Counted from the stretch's first letter, positions 32,019 to 42,557 are shown. The stretch: DNA of 64,000 nt from Bacteroidota bacterium (GCA_026390935.1 JAPLEZ010000137.1:1-64000); one strand, 5' to 3'. The notes: a model not told the origin generated them from the letters alone. Translations and numbers: made by a program.

Positions 32019-33581
32019 TCACAGCGCGTAGCATTTCGCTATTGCATTAAAAAGCGCTATCTGCTTATTTATCCATTCTTCAGATTCACCCAACTCATCA
32101 GCCATTACTTTGGCCACTTTAGGAGCAACCTCAATTGCCGTTTTCACATCAAGAAAAAGCAAACGTATTCTTCGTGCTAAAACATCTTCCAACTGAACAG
32201 CCATTTCTTGGCGCACACACCAAATTACTTCAGCAAAGATGTACGGATAATCTGGATGAATTTTCTCTTTCCAGCTTATATTTTCTTTAGTTAAATTTTC
32301 AATTTGTGCTGCATCTGTGCCATACACTTTTAAATGATTGCTGTACGCTGGTTCTTTTATGTAGCCATGAATTTTATGTTGCGCTGTGCTACATTTTACA
32401 ACAGGTAAATTGGCTGCCCTCATCGCTAAATCCACAGTATCTTCCGCCATTTTACGATAGGTTGTCCACTTACCACCAGTGATGGTGATTAAACCACTTT
32501 CTTCTGCAAACAGTTTATGACTTCTGGAAATATCTTTGGTGTTTTTACCTTCTTTGCTTGGTTTGGCCAGTGGACGCAAACCACAAAAAACTGCCTTTAT
32601 ATCTTCCAACTTCGCTTGTTGGGTTGCATACTGGTTAAACGTATCTAAAATGAAATTAATTTCCGCTTCAGTGGGCTGAGGATCTAATGACTCTTTCTCT
32701 ACCAGAACATCTGTAGTTCCCACCACCAATTTATCGTGCCACGGTATGGCAAACAATACTCGTCCATCACTTGTTTTAGGAATCATGAGTGCCTTAGTGG
32801 AAGGCAAAAATTTACTATCGAGAACTATATGTGCACCCTGACTCACTTGAATGCTTGAACTCCTGCCAGGTTGATCCATCTTTAAAACTTGATCAACAAA
32901 AACACCTGTGGCATTAATCACCGCCTTTGCCGACAACTCATATTCTACATCATTCAACACATCCTTCGCCACTACCCCCGTGATTTTACCAACTTTATTT
33001 TTTTTGAACGAATTCACTTTTACATAATTGAGCATCACCGCTCCATTTTCTGCGGCCGATTGCGCCAAATTGATGGCCAATCTGGCGTCATCGAATTGTC
33101 CGTCATGGTACACAACTCCCTTCACCAATTTTTCATTTTTAATTACGGGCAAAGTTTTTTCTACTTCTTCTACCGAAATCATTTCCGACTTCCCCATGCT
33201 TAAAGTTCCCGATAACCAGTCGTAGAGCTTGAGTCCAACCATATATTTCAAAGCTTCTAACCTTGAAAATGTTGGAATTACAAATGTTTGATTGTCGCAT
33301 ACATGTGGTGCATTTTTCAGCAATAATCCTCGTTCATGCAAAGCCTCAAATACCAATTTGATATTTCCCTGCGCCAAATACCGCACACCACCATGCACCA
33401 GCTTAGTGCTTCTGCTTGAAGTTCCTTTAGCAAAATCACTTTGTTCCAACAACAAAGTTTTATATCCTCGCAACGATGCATCAAGCGCAATACCCAGGCC
33501 AGTTGCGCCGCCGCCAATAACAATGATATCCCATTGGGTAGCATTATTTCCTATATAATTCAAACTATCGCGCCGGTTCAT
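32019..33581 (-). CDS. glpD: Glycerol-3-phosphate dehydrogenase (FAD-dependent)
   Basis: WDIIVIGGGATGLGIALDASLRGYKTLLLEQSDFAKGTSSRSTKLVHGGVRYL. Confidence 0.93.
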   Translation of the reverse strand: MNRRDSLNYIGNNATQWDIIVIGGGATGLGIALDASLRGYKTLLLEQSDFAKGTSSRSTKLVHGGVRYLAQGNIKLVFEALHERGLLLKNAPHVCDNQTFVIPTFSRLEALKYMVGLKLYDWLSGTLSMGKSEMISVEEVEKTLPVIKNEKLVKGVVYHDGQFDDARLAINLAQSAAENGAVMLNYVKVNSFKKNKVGKITGVVAKDVLNDVEYELSAKAVINATGVFVDQVLKMDQPGRSSSIQVSQGAHIVLDSKFLPSTKALMIPKTSDGRVLFAIPWHDKLVVGTTDVLVEKESLDPQPTEAEINFILDTFNQYATQQAKLEDIKAVFCGLRPLAKPSKEGKNTKDISRSHKLFAEESGLITITGGKWTTYRKMAEDTVDLAMRAANLPVVKCSTAQHKIHGYIKEPAYSNHLKVYGTDAAQIENLTKENISWKEKIHPDYPYIFAEVIWCVRQEMAVQLEDVLARRIRLLFLDVKTAIEVAPKVAKVMADELGESEEWINKQIALFNAIAKCYAL

Positions 33582-33640
33582 AATTTTCTAAATTAACTAT
33601 AAATCTCTTATCCCGTACAAACAGAAAAAAAGCCGAATAA

Positions 33641-34978
33641 ATGTTCAAATTTTTAAAGCCACCCATACAAGATATTCCGATCGCAGATGATCAGCGCGAT
33701 GCAGCCTACAAAAAATACAGAATGCAAGTCTTCGCTGGTATTTTCATTGGTTATGCCGGCTACTATTTGGTGCGAAAAAACTTCACTTTAGCTATGCCCG
33801 ATTTGATTGATCAAGGCTATACTAAAGCGCAACTTGGCTTTGCGCTCTCTGGTGTTTCAATTGCATACGGAATTAGCAAGCTGGTAATGGGAATGCTTTC
33901 CGATAAAAGTAATGCAAGAATATTTCTGCCACTGGGATTAATTCTTTCTGGATTGACAATGATTTTCATGGGACTCACACATTGGGCTACTTTGTCGGTT
34001 TATGCTATGTTTTTCATTTTGGCCATCAATGGCTGGTTTCAGGGAATGGGCTGGCCACCGAGCGGAAGAGTGATGGTTTACTGGTTTTCGCAAAAAGAAC
34101 GGGCAAGTAAAATGTCGCTTTGGAATATCGCGCACAATGTAGGTGGTGCCTTAGCCGGAAAAGTAGCTATACTCGGAACACTCATTTTTGGCGTATGGCA
34201 AAGCAAGCTCTATTTTCCAGGATTTGTAGTAATCATCATCGCTATTATTGCATACTTTTTAATTCGTGATACACCGCAGTCATGCGGACTGCCGGATATA
34301 GAATCCTACAAAGGAGGCGAGACAAAAAACCTCAACAACCAAGAAAGCACACACAAATATTCCAGCAAAGAAATTTTTACAAAGTATATCCTTAAAAATA
34401 AAATGCTGTGGTACATCTCCTTTGTAAATGTGTTTGTTTATTTGGTTAGGAACGGCGTGGTTGATTGGGCGCCAACTTATTTAAAAGAAGCAAAAGATTA
34501 TGATTTGAGCGATCAAGGATGGGCAACCTTCGCCTACGAATTTGCTGGCATACCTGGCACTTTGCTGTGTGGTTATCTCTCCGATAAATATTTTAAAGGC
34601 AATCGCTCCTTGGCTACAATAATTTACATGCTCTTGGTAACCATCGCTGTGCTGGTATATTGGCTGAATCCAAAAGGAAATTTCATGATTGATCAGATTG
34701 CATTAATTGCCATCGGATTTTTTATATATGGTCCGGTCATGTTGATTGGTGTTTTTGCACTTGATTTAGTGCCCCGTGAAGCAGCTGGAACCGCTGCTGG
34801 TTTTACTGGATTTTTTGGCTACTTGGGTGGAGCAGCCTTTGCCAATATTGGTTTTGGTTATGTAGTAGATAAATGGCAATGGGATGGCGGATTCATAGTA
34901 ATCATAGCTGCATGTATTATTGCCATTTTAATTTCACTCATCACATTTAGAGATGAAAAAAAACTTGCCCGCTTATGA
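33641..34978 (+). CDS. glpT: MFS organophosphate:Pi antiporter family, probable glycerol-3-phosphate transporter
   Basis: FAGIFIGYAGYYLVRKNFTLAMPDL; GWFQGMGWPPSGRVMVYWFS; context beside glpD and a GDPD. Confidence 0.82.
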   Translation: MFKFLKPPIQDIPIADDQRDAAYKKYRMQVFAGIFIGYAGYYLVRKNFTLAMPDLIDQGYTKAQLGFALSGVSIAYGISKLVMGMLSDKSNARIFLPLGLILSGLTMIFMGLTHWATLSVYAMFFILAINGWFQGMGWPPSGRVMVYWFSQKERASKMSLWNIAHNVGGALAGKVAILGTLIFGVWQSKLYFPGFVVIIIAIIAYFLIRDTPQSCGLPDIESYKGGETKNLNNQESTHKYSSKEIFTKYILKNKMLWYISFVNVFVYLVRNGVVDWAPTYLKEAKDYDLSDQGWATFAYEFAGIPGTLLCGYLSDKYFKGNRSLATIIYMLLVTIAVLVYWLNPKGNFMIDQIALIAIGFFIYGPVMLIGVFALDLVPREAAGTAAGFTGFFGYLGGAAFANIGFGYVVDKWQWDGGFIVIIAACIIAILISLITFRDEKKLARL

Positions 34979-36081
34979 AACAAATACCTCTTGTTTTAAT
35001 TTTTCTTTGGAGTTGTTCAAGCAACAGCTACGATGTGCATCCTCTTTCCCAATCGCAAGAACAGCTGCTAAAACAAATTCCTCAACACATTGTAATCGCT
35101 CATCGCGGAACAACTTTTTTTGCACCCGAAGAAACAGAAGCAGCAATGATTTGGGCGCGAAATGCAGGCGCTCACTATTTGGAATTTGATATTCAACGGA
35201 CAAAAGATTTCTATTTGATAGCGCTTCATGACGACAACCTACAGCGCACTAGCAACGTTGAGGAAATTTTTCCGCACAAAAAAAATCTTCCTGTTTCACA
35301 ATTTACTTACGCTGAATTATTGCAACTCAATTTTGGAAAATGGTTCAACGAACTTTATCCTGAACTAAAAAATGAAAATTATGAATGGCAAGATATACTT
35401 GCGCTGGAAGACATTGTACAAATTGCCGAAGGCAAATGTTTAGCAAGAGATGTAAACAAAAGAAAAATTGTGCGCTTCAATAAAAATGGGAGAATTGAAA
35501 CTCTTTACAAAGTGGATTCTAGCGATCAAAAACATCGACCGGGATTGTACATTGAAACCAAAAAACCAGAACTATTTCCTGGAATTGAGAAAGATTTAAA
35601 AAATGAATTGACGCGTTTGGGATGGTTCAATCAACGCAAGAATATTGAAATATTTGATGGCAAAGTTCAAATTGCAAATTCCGCACAAAGAATAATTCTT
35701 CAAACATTTTCAAAGAAAAGTTTAACGTTGCTGCATCAAGAATTTGGCAACAATATTCCTCTTTGTTTTTTGCTTTGGCAGGGAAATGAATGCGACGATG
35801 ATTTACCCGATAACCAACCAGAAACTTTTTTAAAATGGGTGAATTTCGCCATCGACAATGGCGCAACAATTATTGGTCCGAGCATCGACGGAGCACCCAA
35901 CAATTACCCCAATTTGCTCACTGAGGAAAATTTAAAAATCATTGAAAAAAGCAAGTTGTATGTGCATCCCTATTCATTTGATACTAAAGAACAATTAAAC
36001 AACTATTACAAATATTCACAGGGAGTATTTAGTAATAAGGCCAATGAAGCGCTGAGCTTTTGGAATTTAATTAAACAATAG
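34975..36081 (+). CDS. glpQ: Glycerophosphodiester phosphodiesterase
   Basis: IVIAHRGTTFFAPEETEAAMIWARNAGAHYLEFDIQRTKD...ALHDDNLQRTSN; start overlaps the glpT stop. Confidence 0.88.
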   Translation: MKQIPLVLIFLWSCSSNSYDVHPLSQSQEQLLKQIPQHIVIAHRGTTFFAPEETEAAMIWARNAGAHYLEFDIQRTKDFYLIALHDDNLQRTSNVEEIFPHKKNLPVSQFTYAELLQLNFGKWFNELYPELKNENYEWQDILALEDIVQIAEGKCLARDVNKRKIVRFNKNGRIETLYKVDSSDQKHRPGLYIETKKPELFPGIEKDLKNELTRLGWFNQRKNIEIFDGKVQIANSAQRIILQTFSKKSLTLLHQEFGNNIPLCFLLWQGNECDDDLPDNQPETFLKWVNFAIDNGATIIGPSIDGAPNNYPNLLTEENLKIIEKSKLYVHPYSFDTKEQLNNYYKYSQGVFSNKANEALSFWNLIKQ

Positions 36082-36099
36082 TTGATAAGCACTGTTGAA

Positions 36100-37107
36100 T
36101 TATTGCACCACCAATGACGCTGAACTATGCATTGAATTCGTATTTAACTGCACCGAATAAATTCCTTGCGATAATTTAGTTGCACTAAGAGGAATTTGAT
36201 TTTGTCCAATTATCAAGCTTACATTTTCAGAAAGGACTTTTTGACCGAGCAAATCATAAATACTCATTGTGGCGACTGTATTTTCTTTCGATGATATTTG
36301 CAGAATAGAATTTTCGGAAGCTGGATTGGGATAAATGTATGATTGAGCAGCGTTAATCTCAAACACGTCTGAGGGACAATTATAATATTCACGAATTTCA
36401 ATATCATCAATCATCCATCCATCTTTGTTATCAAAAATATTATCACTCTGAAACGTGAACCTAAATAAAAATTCAAAAGAAGTTTTCACTGCCAAATAAC
36501 ATACTGTTATAGAATCTTTTCTCCACGCCGTTTGCGATCCACTAAACCCATATGTACCATTAAAAAGAGTATCATTCTTTGCAATTGAAGGAGGAATCAC
36601 AAAAAATGGATAAGATGCATTTTTTACAAAACAATAGGAAGAGCAATTAGGATCAAGGATCGGAGACCAGTTTAATCCATTATCATCAGAAATTTCAATA
36701 GACAAACCGTCCTTGCCTTTTTCCGTGTCAAACTTATGTTTAAAAAAAATCGATTCACCCGGATGCATCGCCACTGTGAATGAAGATTTAGAATTTACTG
36801 GATACGAATTTTTTGCATCAGTAACCAAAGCATATGCGGGAGAATATGCGCCTTGAAGAATTGCCTTATTTGGAACACTCTTCGCCCACAAACCACCCGC
36901 ATTATAGCTAATAGTGTCAAGCCTTTCTGAATTATCAGCAACATCAAAATTAATGATCTCAGTTGTGTTTTGCGCTTGAATAGTAATAGACAATAAGCAA
37001 AAAAAAGATTGAAAAAAGAATTTAAGGTTTTTCATATTGTTTAAATTAGGTTCAACCAATATACTTAATTTACCTAATTCCTTAAAATTTACTTCGCTGC
37101 AATTCAT
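36100..37107 (-). CDS. Secreted protein with T9SS C-terminal sorting domain
   Basis: GWMIDDIEIREYY; YIYPNPASENSILQIS...LSQGIYSVQLNTN. The start is likely internal MKNLKFF (~37034). Confidence 0.8.
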   Translation of the reverse strand: MNCSEVNFKELGKLSILVEPNLNNMKNLKFFFQSFFCLLSITIQAQNTTEIINFDVADNSERLDTISYNAGGLWAKSVPNKAILQGAYSPAYALVTDAKNSYPVNSKSSFTVAMHPGESIFFKHKFDTEKGKDGLSIEISDDNGLNWSPILDPNCSSYCFVKNASYPFFVIPPSIAKNDTLFNGTYGFSGSQTAWRKDSITVCYLAVKTSFEFLFRFTFQSDNIFDNKDGWMIDDIEIREYYNCPSDVFEINAAQSYIYPNPASENSILQISSKENTVATMSIYDLLGQKVLSENVSLIIGQNQIPLSATKLSQGIYSVQLNTNSMHSSASLVVQ

Positions 37108-37348
37108 TCAACAGATGCATTTATTTGTAACATTTTATGTTATGAATAGGATTTTATTTGTAATATGTACTTGATTCCATTTTATTTTACTTCTTCAAAT
37201 GCATCCTGGATATTACTAAGCGTGCTTGATGTGACAGCTTATCGAAAGTCACAAATTTTGAAATCGGAATGTTATATTTGAGAAAAGTAAACAAAGAAAT
37301 CTTACAGCGCTCGCAACTATTTTTATTGAAGAATAAACCTACAAATTA

Positions 37349-38155
37349 ATGAAGCCATTTATTTCACGCATACGAATTTATCCTATTAAATCACTTGACC
37401 CAGTTGAACTGCAAGTGTCTGAAGTAGGACTGCATTCACTTCGTTACGACAGAGAATTTGCCATGCTCACTCAAGATGGTGAGTTTATGAATGGAAAAAA
37501 ATCGGGTAGGGTAAATGAACTTAAAGCAGTGTACGATATTGCAAACTATACAGTAATTTTTTCAGATAGATTAGGTGGACCTTCTCAGTCGTTTCATCTG
37601 CTGAACGACAAATTGGAAGCTGAAAAATATTTAAGTAATTTTTTTAAAGAGCCTATTTTTTTGGTTCAAAATAAAGAAGGAAAACTAATGGACATCCCCA
37701 CTGTAAGCAGTGTAACCATAGTGAGCGAAGCCTCTTTGCAATCGCTTCATAAAGAATTTCCCCATTTAACATTAGAAGATATTCGACTTCGTTTTCGAGC
37801 TACAATTGAAATTGGTGGCGTTGAACCCTATTGGGAAGAAAACTTAATTGGACTACCAGGCAACGGCGTAAAATTTACAATAGGTGAAGTTGAAATGATT
37901 GGTATAAGTCCGCGCGCACGATGCAATGTCCCACCTCGCGATCCACTCAGCGGCATACCCGACAAAACATTTGCAAAACGAATGATTTTTAGTCGCGAAA
38001 ATTCTCTTCCCGCCAATAGTCCTCTTCCCGCATATGGCAGCTTGTACCATCTTACTATAAACACTTATGTTGCCGAATCACAAAGGGGTAAAACCCTCGG
38101 CGTAGGTGATGAAATAAGTATTGTGGAATCTGTGACACATGAATGCTTACAATGA
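37349..38155 (+). CDS. MOSC domain-containing protein
   Basis: ISRIRIYPIKSLDPVELQVSEV; RARCNVPPRDPLSG (MOSC Cys). Confidence 0.88.
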   Translation: MKPFISRIRIYPIKSLDPVELQVSEVGLHSLRYDREFAMLTQDGEFMNGKKSGRVNELKAVYDIANYTVIFSDRLGGPSQSFHLLNDKLEAEKYLSNFFKEPIFLVQNKEGKLMDIPTVSSVTIVSEASLQSLHKEFPHLTLEDIRLRFRATIEIGGVEPYWEENLIGLPGNGVKFTIGEVEMIGISPRARCNVPPRDPLSGIPDKTFAKRMIFSRENSLPANSPLPAYGSLYHLTINTYVAESQRGKTLGVGDEISIVESVTHECLQ

Positions 38156-38388
38156 CTTTGCAGCGCAGGATTTTAAATGCATCCTTATCTTTTGATACAA
38201 CTCATTCCCATTGACTTTTAATGGGATCAAGTACAAAACATTCCTTCCATTGTTTGACAGTCCGAATGTCATCAAGACCTTTAAACAGGGGATCAGCGAC
38301 CATATTATTTTTCTAATATCAAAAACAGCGTTTTAAATAACAAATTGATAGAGGGTTTGAAAAGAAATTAGAATCTGAAATCCTTTTT

Positions 38389-39264
38389 TCAGGCATTTGC
38401 TTTTCGCTTGCTTACAAAATAAACAAATACACCACCTGTAACAAACATAATTAAACTGTATACCGCAGCTGGTATGGCTATAGTAGTATTATTCAACATT
38501 AAAGGACTACTCGCAATGGCAATGGCCAAAGTTCCATTTTGAATACTTGTTTCAATGCTAATGGTAATTTGTTGTGAGGTAGGCAAATTGAAAATTTTTG
38601 GCAAATAAAATCCTAAGGTCATTCCTGCAAGGTTAAGCAAAAGCGCAGCAGGACCGGCTATCATAAAGTACTCTGCAATATGGGCTCTTTCTTTTAATAC
38701 CGCCACCAAAATAACCAGAACGAGAAATATAGCCGATAATATTTTTACTGGTTTTTGGGCTTTTTGTGCAAAAGTTTCCGACTTCGCCTTTACAAACATC
38801 CCCAGCACAGCCGGTACAATCATGATTACAAATATTTTTATAATCGAACCGGCCACCTGCAATTGCGCCTGTCCGGTATTGGGCATATACTGCTGAATAG
38901 CAATATTAATCATGATTGGAATCGTAAATACTTTTACTGTACTTGAAATCGCCGTGAGCGTAATACACAATGCCGTATCTCCATTTCCTAAATGGGTGAG
39001 CAAATTGGAAGTAGGTCCGCCGGGACACATGGACAATATAATTAATCCGATGGCCAGTTCCGGACTGTCTTTCAACAACAAGGCAGCAATAGAAAAACCT
39101 AAAATAGGCAAAAGCACCAGTTGCGTTAAAGATCCTATAATAATCGCTTTAGGAAACAAAACAACCCGTTTAAAGTCATTTAGCGTTAAGGTCAAGCCCA
39201 AACCAAACATGACAATAAACAATGCAAGAGGTAAGCCTACCGAAGCAAATATATTTGAATCCAT
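38389..39264 (-). CDS. Bile acid:sodium symporter (BASS) family transporter
   Basis: FIVMFGLGLTLTLNDFKRV; LSMCPGGPTSNLLTHLGNGDTALCITLTAIS; SIETSIQNGTLAIAI. Confidence 0.88.
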   Translation of the reverse strand: MDSNIFASVGLPLALFIVMFGLGLTLTLNDFKRVVLFPKAIIIGSLTQLVLLPILGFSIAALLLKDSPELAIGLIILSMCPGGPTSNLLTHLGNGDTALCITLTAISSTVKVFTIPIMINIAIQQYMPNTGQAQLQVAGSIIKIFVIMIVPAVLGMFVKAKSETFAQKAQKPVKILSAIFLVLVILVAVLKERAHIAEYFMIAGPAALLLNLAGMTLGFYLPKIFNLPTSQQITISIETSIQNGTLAIAIASSPLMLNNTTIAIPAAVYSLIMFVTGGVFVYFVSKRKANA

Positions 39265-39401
39265 AATGAGTGTTTTTTGTAATAATACAAATTTTAATCA
39301 AGTTGTATTTTTTGAATGTAATTCCTTTGTTATTCGTTGCATAAAACGAAAATGGCCAGCCCCTTCGGACAGTCTCTCTTTTCATTTACCTTCACAAAAT
39401 A

Positions 39402-39490
39402 CTAAGCCTCTTCCAACTCCACCAATCCCTCAACACCAACAGAAATAGATTTCATAGCGCCCATAGCACCTCTTAAAGTTTTACCGATCT
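39402..39490 (-). pseudogene. Duplicated 3'-terminal fragment of ilvC
   Basis: Minus strand encodes [29 protein letters not shown], near-identical to the C-terminus of the intact IlvC at 45257-46768. The DNA differs mainly at synonymous sites. Confidence 0.9.
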
Positions 39491-39511
39491 TCTCTTTAGA
39501 ATAAGAACACG

Positions 39512-39559
39512 AGTTTTTGGCTAAATGTGGTACAAAAATTATGGATTTAGCCAAAAACT
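39512..39559. repeat. Palindromic repeat, copy 1 (3' side of the ATPase gene)
   Basis: AGTTTTTGGCTAAAT-N18-ATTTAGCCAAAAACT, 15-bp perfect arms. Confidence 0.9.
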
Positions 39560-39592
39560 AAAACACCCCTTTTAAATTCAAGCCTTTCCAAA

Positions 39593-41017
39593 CTACACTT
39601 TTTCAAACAAAACATCCATCGTTAAATTATTTTGCACGTTACCCGAATAGGCATTTTCTTTTAAACCATAAGTACTCACCACACATAAAAAGAGCGTTTT
39701 TTTGGTGCGGGTTTCCTCCCTAAATGCACCTATTTTGTTGCGCAATACAGCATCGTATTTTTTATCAATCACAAAAGACTCTGCAGAAAATTTCATTTCG
39801 CATAAATTAATCACCCCGTCTTTTCTGTCAATTACAAGATCTATTTGTGCGCCATCTTCGGCTTTAACGCTTCTCCATGCCGACTCCTCTGTTCCCATGC
39901 CACTAATGCCCAAAGCTTTTTTTATTTGCTCTGCATGAAAAAGACATACTTGCTCAAACGCATAACCACTCCATGCTCTATATTTTGAACTTTCAATTGA
40001 TTTAAGCCAATAATTTTTACCAAATGTCTTTTGATTCTCCAGCCATTTAATATGAAAAAGGGAAAAGAAATCAATGAGTTGATACAAACTGTTTTTAGCG
40101 ATTTTACCAAATGGAGTGTACCTTCTTATAAAACCACTTTCCTCTAATTCATTCAACAAACGGGTTAAACCACCGCCATTGGCCAGCTTGCTATCTTTGC
40201 TTATTTCGTCGCGTGTGAGTCCCTTACTTTTCTTAGCCAACGCCGCTACCACTGCTTCATGGCGCTCCGCTTTGGCGAACAGCGATTTAAACAAATTATC
40301 GAATTCACCCGAAAGCAATCCGTTATTTGAAAAGCAAAGATGGTCGATATTTTGAGAAGCGCTATTGCCTTTTGTTACCGAATCCCAATAGAAAGGAATT
40401 CCGCCCAACACCATATACAACTGCAGCAATTGATAGGTATCTAAATTTATTTTTTTGCTCTGCAAAAGATCGCGGCATTCTCTTAATGAAAAAGGTTCAA
40501 TGCGCATTTTTTGAGTCACCCTATTGTGCAAGCCTCCCCTATTGTTAATGAGTTTATTAATCATCCACGATGCCGCAGAACCACATACAATCAATAAAAT
40601 ATCCTTTCGCGCCGAAGCCCAGCTGTTCCAAAAATGTTCAAGGGCCGGAATAAAATCGGAATGAGTAGTATCGAACCAAGGAAGTTCATCAATAAAAATT
40701 ACTTTTTTCTTCTGTTTAGATTTCTGAGCAATTTGTGCAATTTGTGCGAAAGCCTCCTTCCAACTCTCTGCCTTTCTAAGATGAGGCTGAGGATATTGCT
40801 CCTGTATAGCATCGTTAAAATTGACAAGTTGCTTCTTTAAACTCACTTGCGCCATTCCTGTTAAGCGAAAGGTAAATTTTTTATCGAACACATTTCTTAC
40901 TAAAAAGGTTTTTCCCACCCTTCGTCGGCCGTACAGCGCAACAAACTCAGATTTTTCCGACCCCCACTTCTCTTTCAAAATGGCAATTTCTTCTTCTCTA
41001 CCTACTAGCATAAACAA
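39593..41017 (-). CDS. AAA-family ATPase with C-terminal DUF234-like PD-(D/E)XK domain
   Basis: LVGREEEIAIL; Walker A ALYGRRRVGKTFLV; Walker B KKVIFIDELPWFD; C-terminal GAQIDLVIDRKDGVINLCEMKFS (D...ExK). Confidence 0.85.
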   Translation of the reverse strand: MFMLVGREEEIAILKEKWGSEKSEFVALYGRRRVGKTFLVRNVFDKKFTFRLTGMAQVSLKKQLVNFNDAIQEQYPQPHLRKAESWKEAFAQIAQIAQKSKQKKKVIFIDELPWFDTTHSDFIPALEHFWNSWASARKDILLIVCGSAASWMINKLINNRGGLHNRVTQKMRIEPFSLRECRDLLQSKKINLDTYQLLQLYMVLGGIPFYWDSVTKGNSASQNIDHLCFSNNGLLSGEFDNLFKSLFAKAERHEAVVAALAKKSKGLTRDEISKDSKLANGGGLTRLLNELEESGFIRRYTPFGKIAKNSLYQLIDFFSLFHIKWLENQKTFGKNYWLKSIESSKYRAWSGYAFEQVCLFHAEQIKKALGISGMGTEESAWRSVKAEDGAQIDLVIDRKDGVINLCEMKFSAESFVIDKKYDAVLRNKIGAFREETRTKKTLFLCVVSTYGLKENAYSGNVQNNLTMDVLFEKV

Positions 41018-41047
41018 TACTTTATCTACTAAAGATATACAAAAAAC

Positions 41048-41123
41048 ATAGATTTAGCCAAAAACAACACATTAGTTTTTGGCTAAATGTGGTATGCAAA
41101 GTATAGATTTAGCCAAAAACTAA
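41048..41123. repeat. Palindromic repeat, copy 2, plus an extra half-site (5' side of the ATPase gene)
   Basis: Arms 41072-41088/41107-41123 (17 bp perfect) with an 18-bp spacer; additional ATAGATTTAGCCAAAAAC half-site ending at 41065. Confidence 0.9.
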
Positions 41124-41230
41124 AGAGAGTACTGTTATCAAATTGTTTCTCTAAAGGTATCAAGAGAAAATCTATGGGAGAGAAAACTTTTAAATTTTGC
41201 TATCGCTATATTTGAAAGTACGAGGCATAA

Positions 41231-41548
41231 TTACCGTCTGTCCCATAGCCCCATCGGAGCTTTCTTCTTTCTAAAAAACGCAAACAATCTTTCAATAATG
41301 AATCCATAAAACATACAATTCAAGCCCAATCCGATAAGGAATAAAATTGCTGAATAAGAAAAAATAAACCATAACAAAGTGTGGAAGGGAAATCTTAATA
41401 CATAGAAAATATTTGCAAAATAAATCCAAAATGAATCATCTCCTAAAGTTCCTTCATCTTCTGCCCATGCAGCTAAAAAACTTGGGATTAATAGAAGAGC
41501 TATCAATCCGGTGGATACAATGAAAATATTTTTATTGAAGTTTTTCAC
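41231..41548 (-). CDS. Small membrane protein
   Basis: 105 aa, about 3 TM segments, GTG start overlapping the putAbiC stop by 1 nt. Confidence 0.6.
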   Translation of the reverse strand: MKNFNKNIFIVSTGLIALLLIPSFLAAWAEDEGTLGDDSFWIYFANIFYVLRFPFHTLLWFIFSYSAILFLIGLGLNCMFYGFIIERLFAFFRKKKAPMGLWDRR

Positions 41549-42549
41549 TACTTAATTAATTCACTTCTTTTTTTCAAAGTAATTCCCTGATATCCATTAT
41601 GTACAGGAATCAATATGTCTTCCTCCGCAAGATTATCAAGTATCCCATACTTTACCATAAGTCTATGAGATTGTTCAAAATTCATGCAATTGTAATACAA
41701 AAGCATTAATTCGAAAGATGACATTTGCGCTTGAACAAATTGACCATATGCATGGTATTCTTTTATAATTTCAGCCTCTCGATTCCAATCATTATTCTTC
41801 TTCAACATTTCCTCTTCAGATGATTCGAGAAATTTAAGAATGTGGTAGATATGCCTAAAATAATGACCTAAAACAAAATGGTATTTATTAAAGAAAGTCT
41901 TGTATATGATTTTAGCTTTATTAAAATGATTTGATTCATTTCTATATTCCACCCATTTTGCTCGGGTGATAGAGTAATTTCTTGCTACATTACCAATCAA
42001 AGCTGCTTCGAACCTCTCATTGAATTCAGCTTCATCCAAAGGTTCATCATAAGGATCTAATTCTTCATTTGGATCGTGATAATAATAAAAAGGACTTTCA
42101 AATACCTTACAAACGGCCGATATTTCTACTGAAAAAAAATTAATCAATTGTCTTCCAATGTATCTATGCGGATTTTCTACTTTCATTGCTGTCAATTTGA
42201 ATACACTAGCCTCTAATGAAGAAGTAATTTCATTTTGGTTTTTCATCAAATTGAAGAAAGTCGTCTGGAAATTCTGCTGAATAAATTCCTCTCTAGTTTC
42301 TTTGAGCTCTTTTTGTTGTAAAAAAATAGAATAAATTATCCCTGCCAAAGCCAAACCGGAGAATAACGAATTAACAAAACCAAACTTATCGCCAAATGTT
42401 CCCCTATTTGTTAGATTAGGAATATTTTCATCAATCATACACCAACTGCCATACCAAATGAGAACAACTATCACAAGGGTGATAATAAATATAATGTTGG
42501 CTTTTAATATGCTGATTCCTTTTCTTTTTAATCTTTTCACCGGTTTCAT
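41548..42549 (-). CDS. Putative phage abortive infection protein (putAbiC-like)
   Basis: Two N-terminal TMs, then QQNFQTTFFNLMKNQNEITSSLE and HFVLGHYFRHIYHILKFLE, typical of the putAbiC family. Confidence 0.78.
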   Translation of the reverse strand: MKPVKRLKRKGISILKANIIFIITLVIVVLIWYGSWCMIDENIPNLTNRGTFGDKFGFVNSLFSGLALAGIIYSIFLQQKELKETREEFIQQNFQTTFFNLMKNQNEITSSLEASVFKLTAMKVENPHRYIGRQLINFFSVEISAVCKVFESPFYYYHDPNEELDPYDEPLDEAEFNERFEAALIGNVARNYSITRAKWVEYRNESNHFNKAKIIYKTFFNKYHFVLGHYFRHIYHILKFLESSEEEMLKKNNDWNREAEIIKEYHAYGQFVQAQMSSFELMLLYYNCMNFEQSHRLMVKYGILDNLAEEDILIPVHNGYQGITLKKRSELIK

Positions 42550-42557
42550 AAACTAAT

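Noticed and set aside
32889-33203. 104-aa plus-strand ORF within glpD
   Set aside because: Antisense to glpD, no supporting motif.
38912-39448. 178-aa plus-strand ORF opposite the BASS transporter
   Set aside because: Antisense to a clear transporter gene. It also reads backwards through the ilvC fragment, so it is not a plausible gene.
41048-41123. Short repeats considered as a mini CRISPR array
   Set aside because: Only 2-3 half-sites in alternating orientation, no regular spacers and no cas genes; better explained as palindromes.
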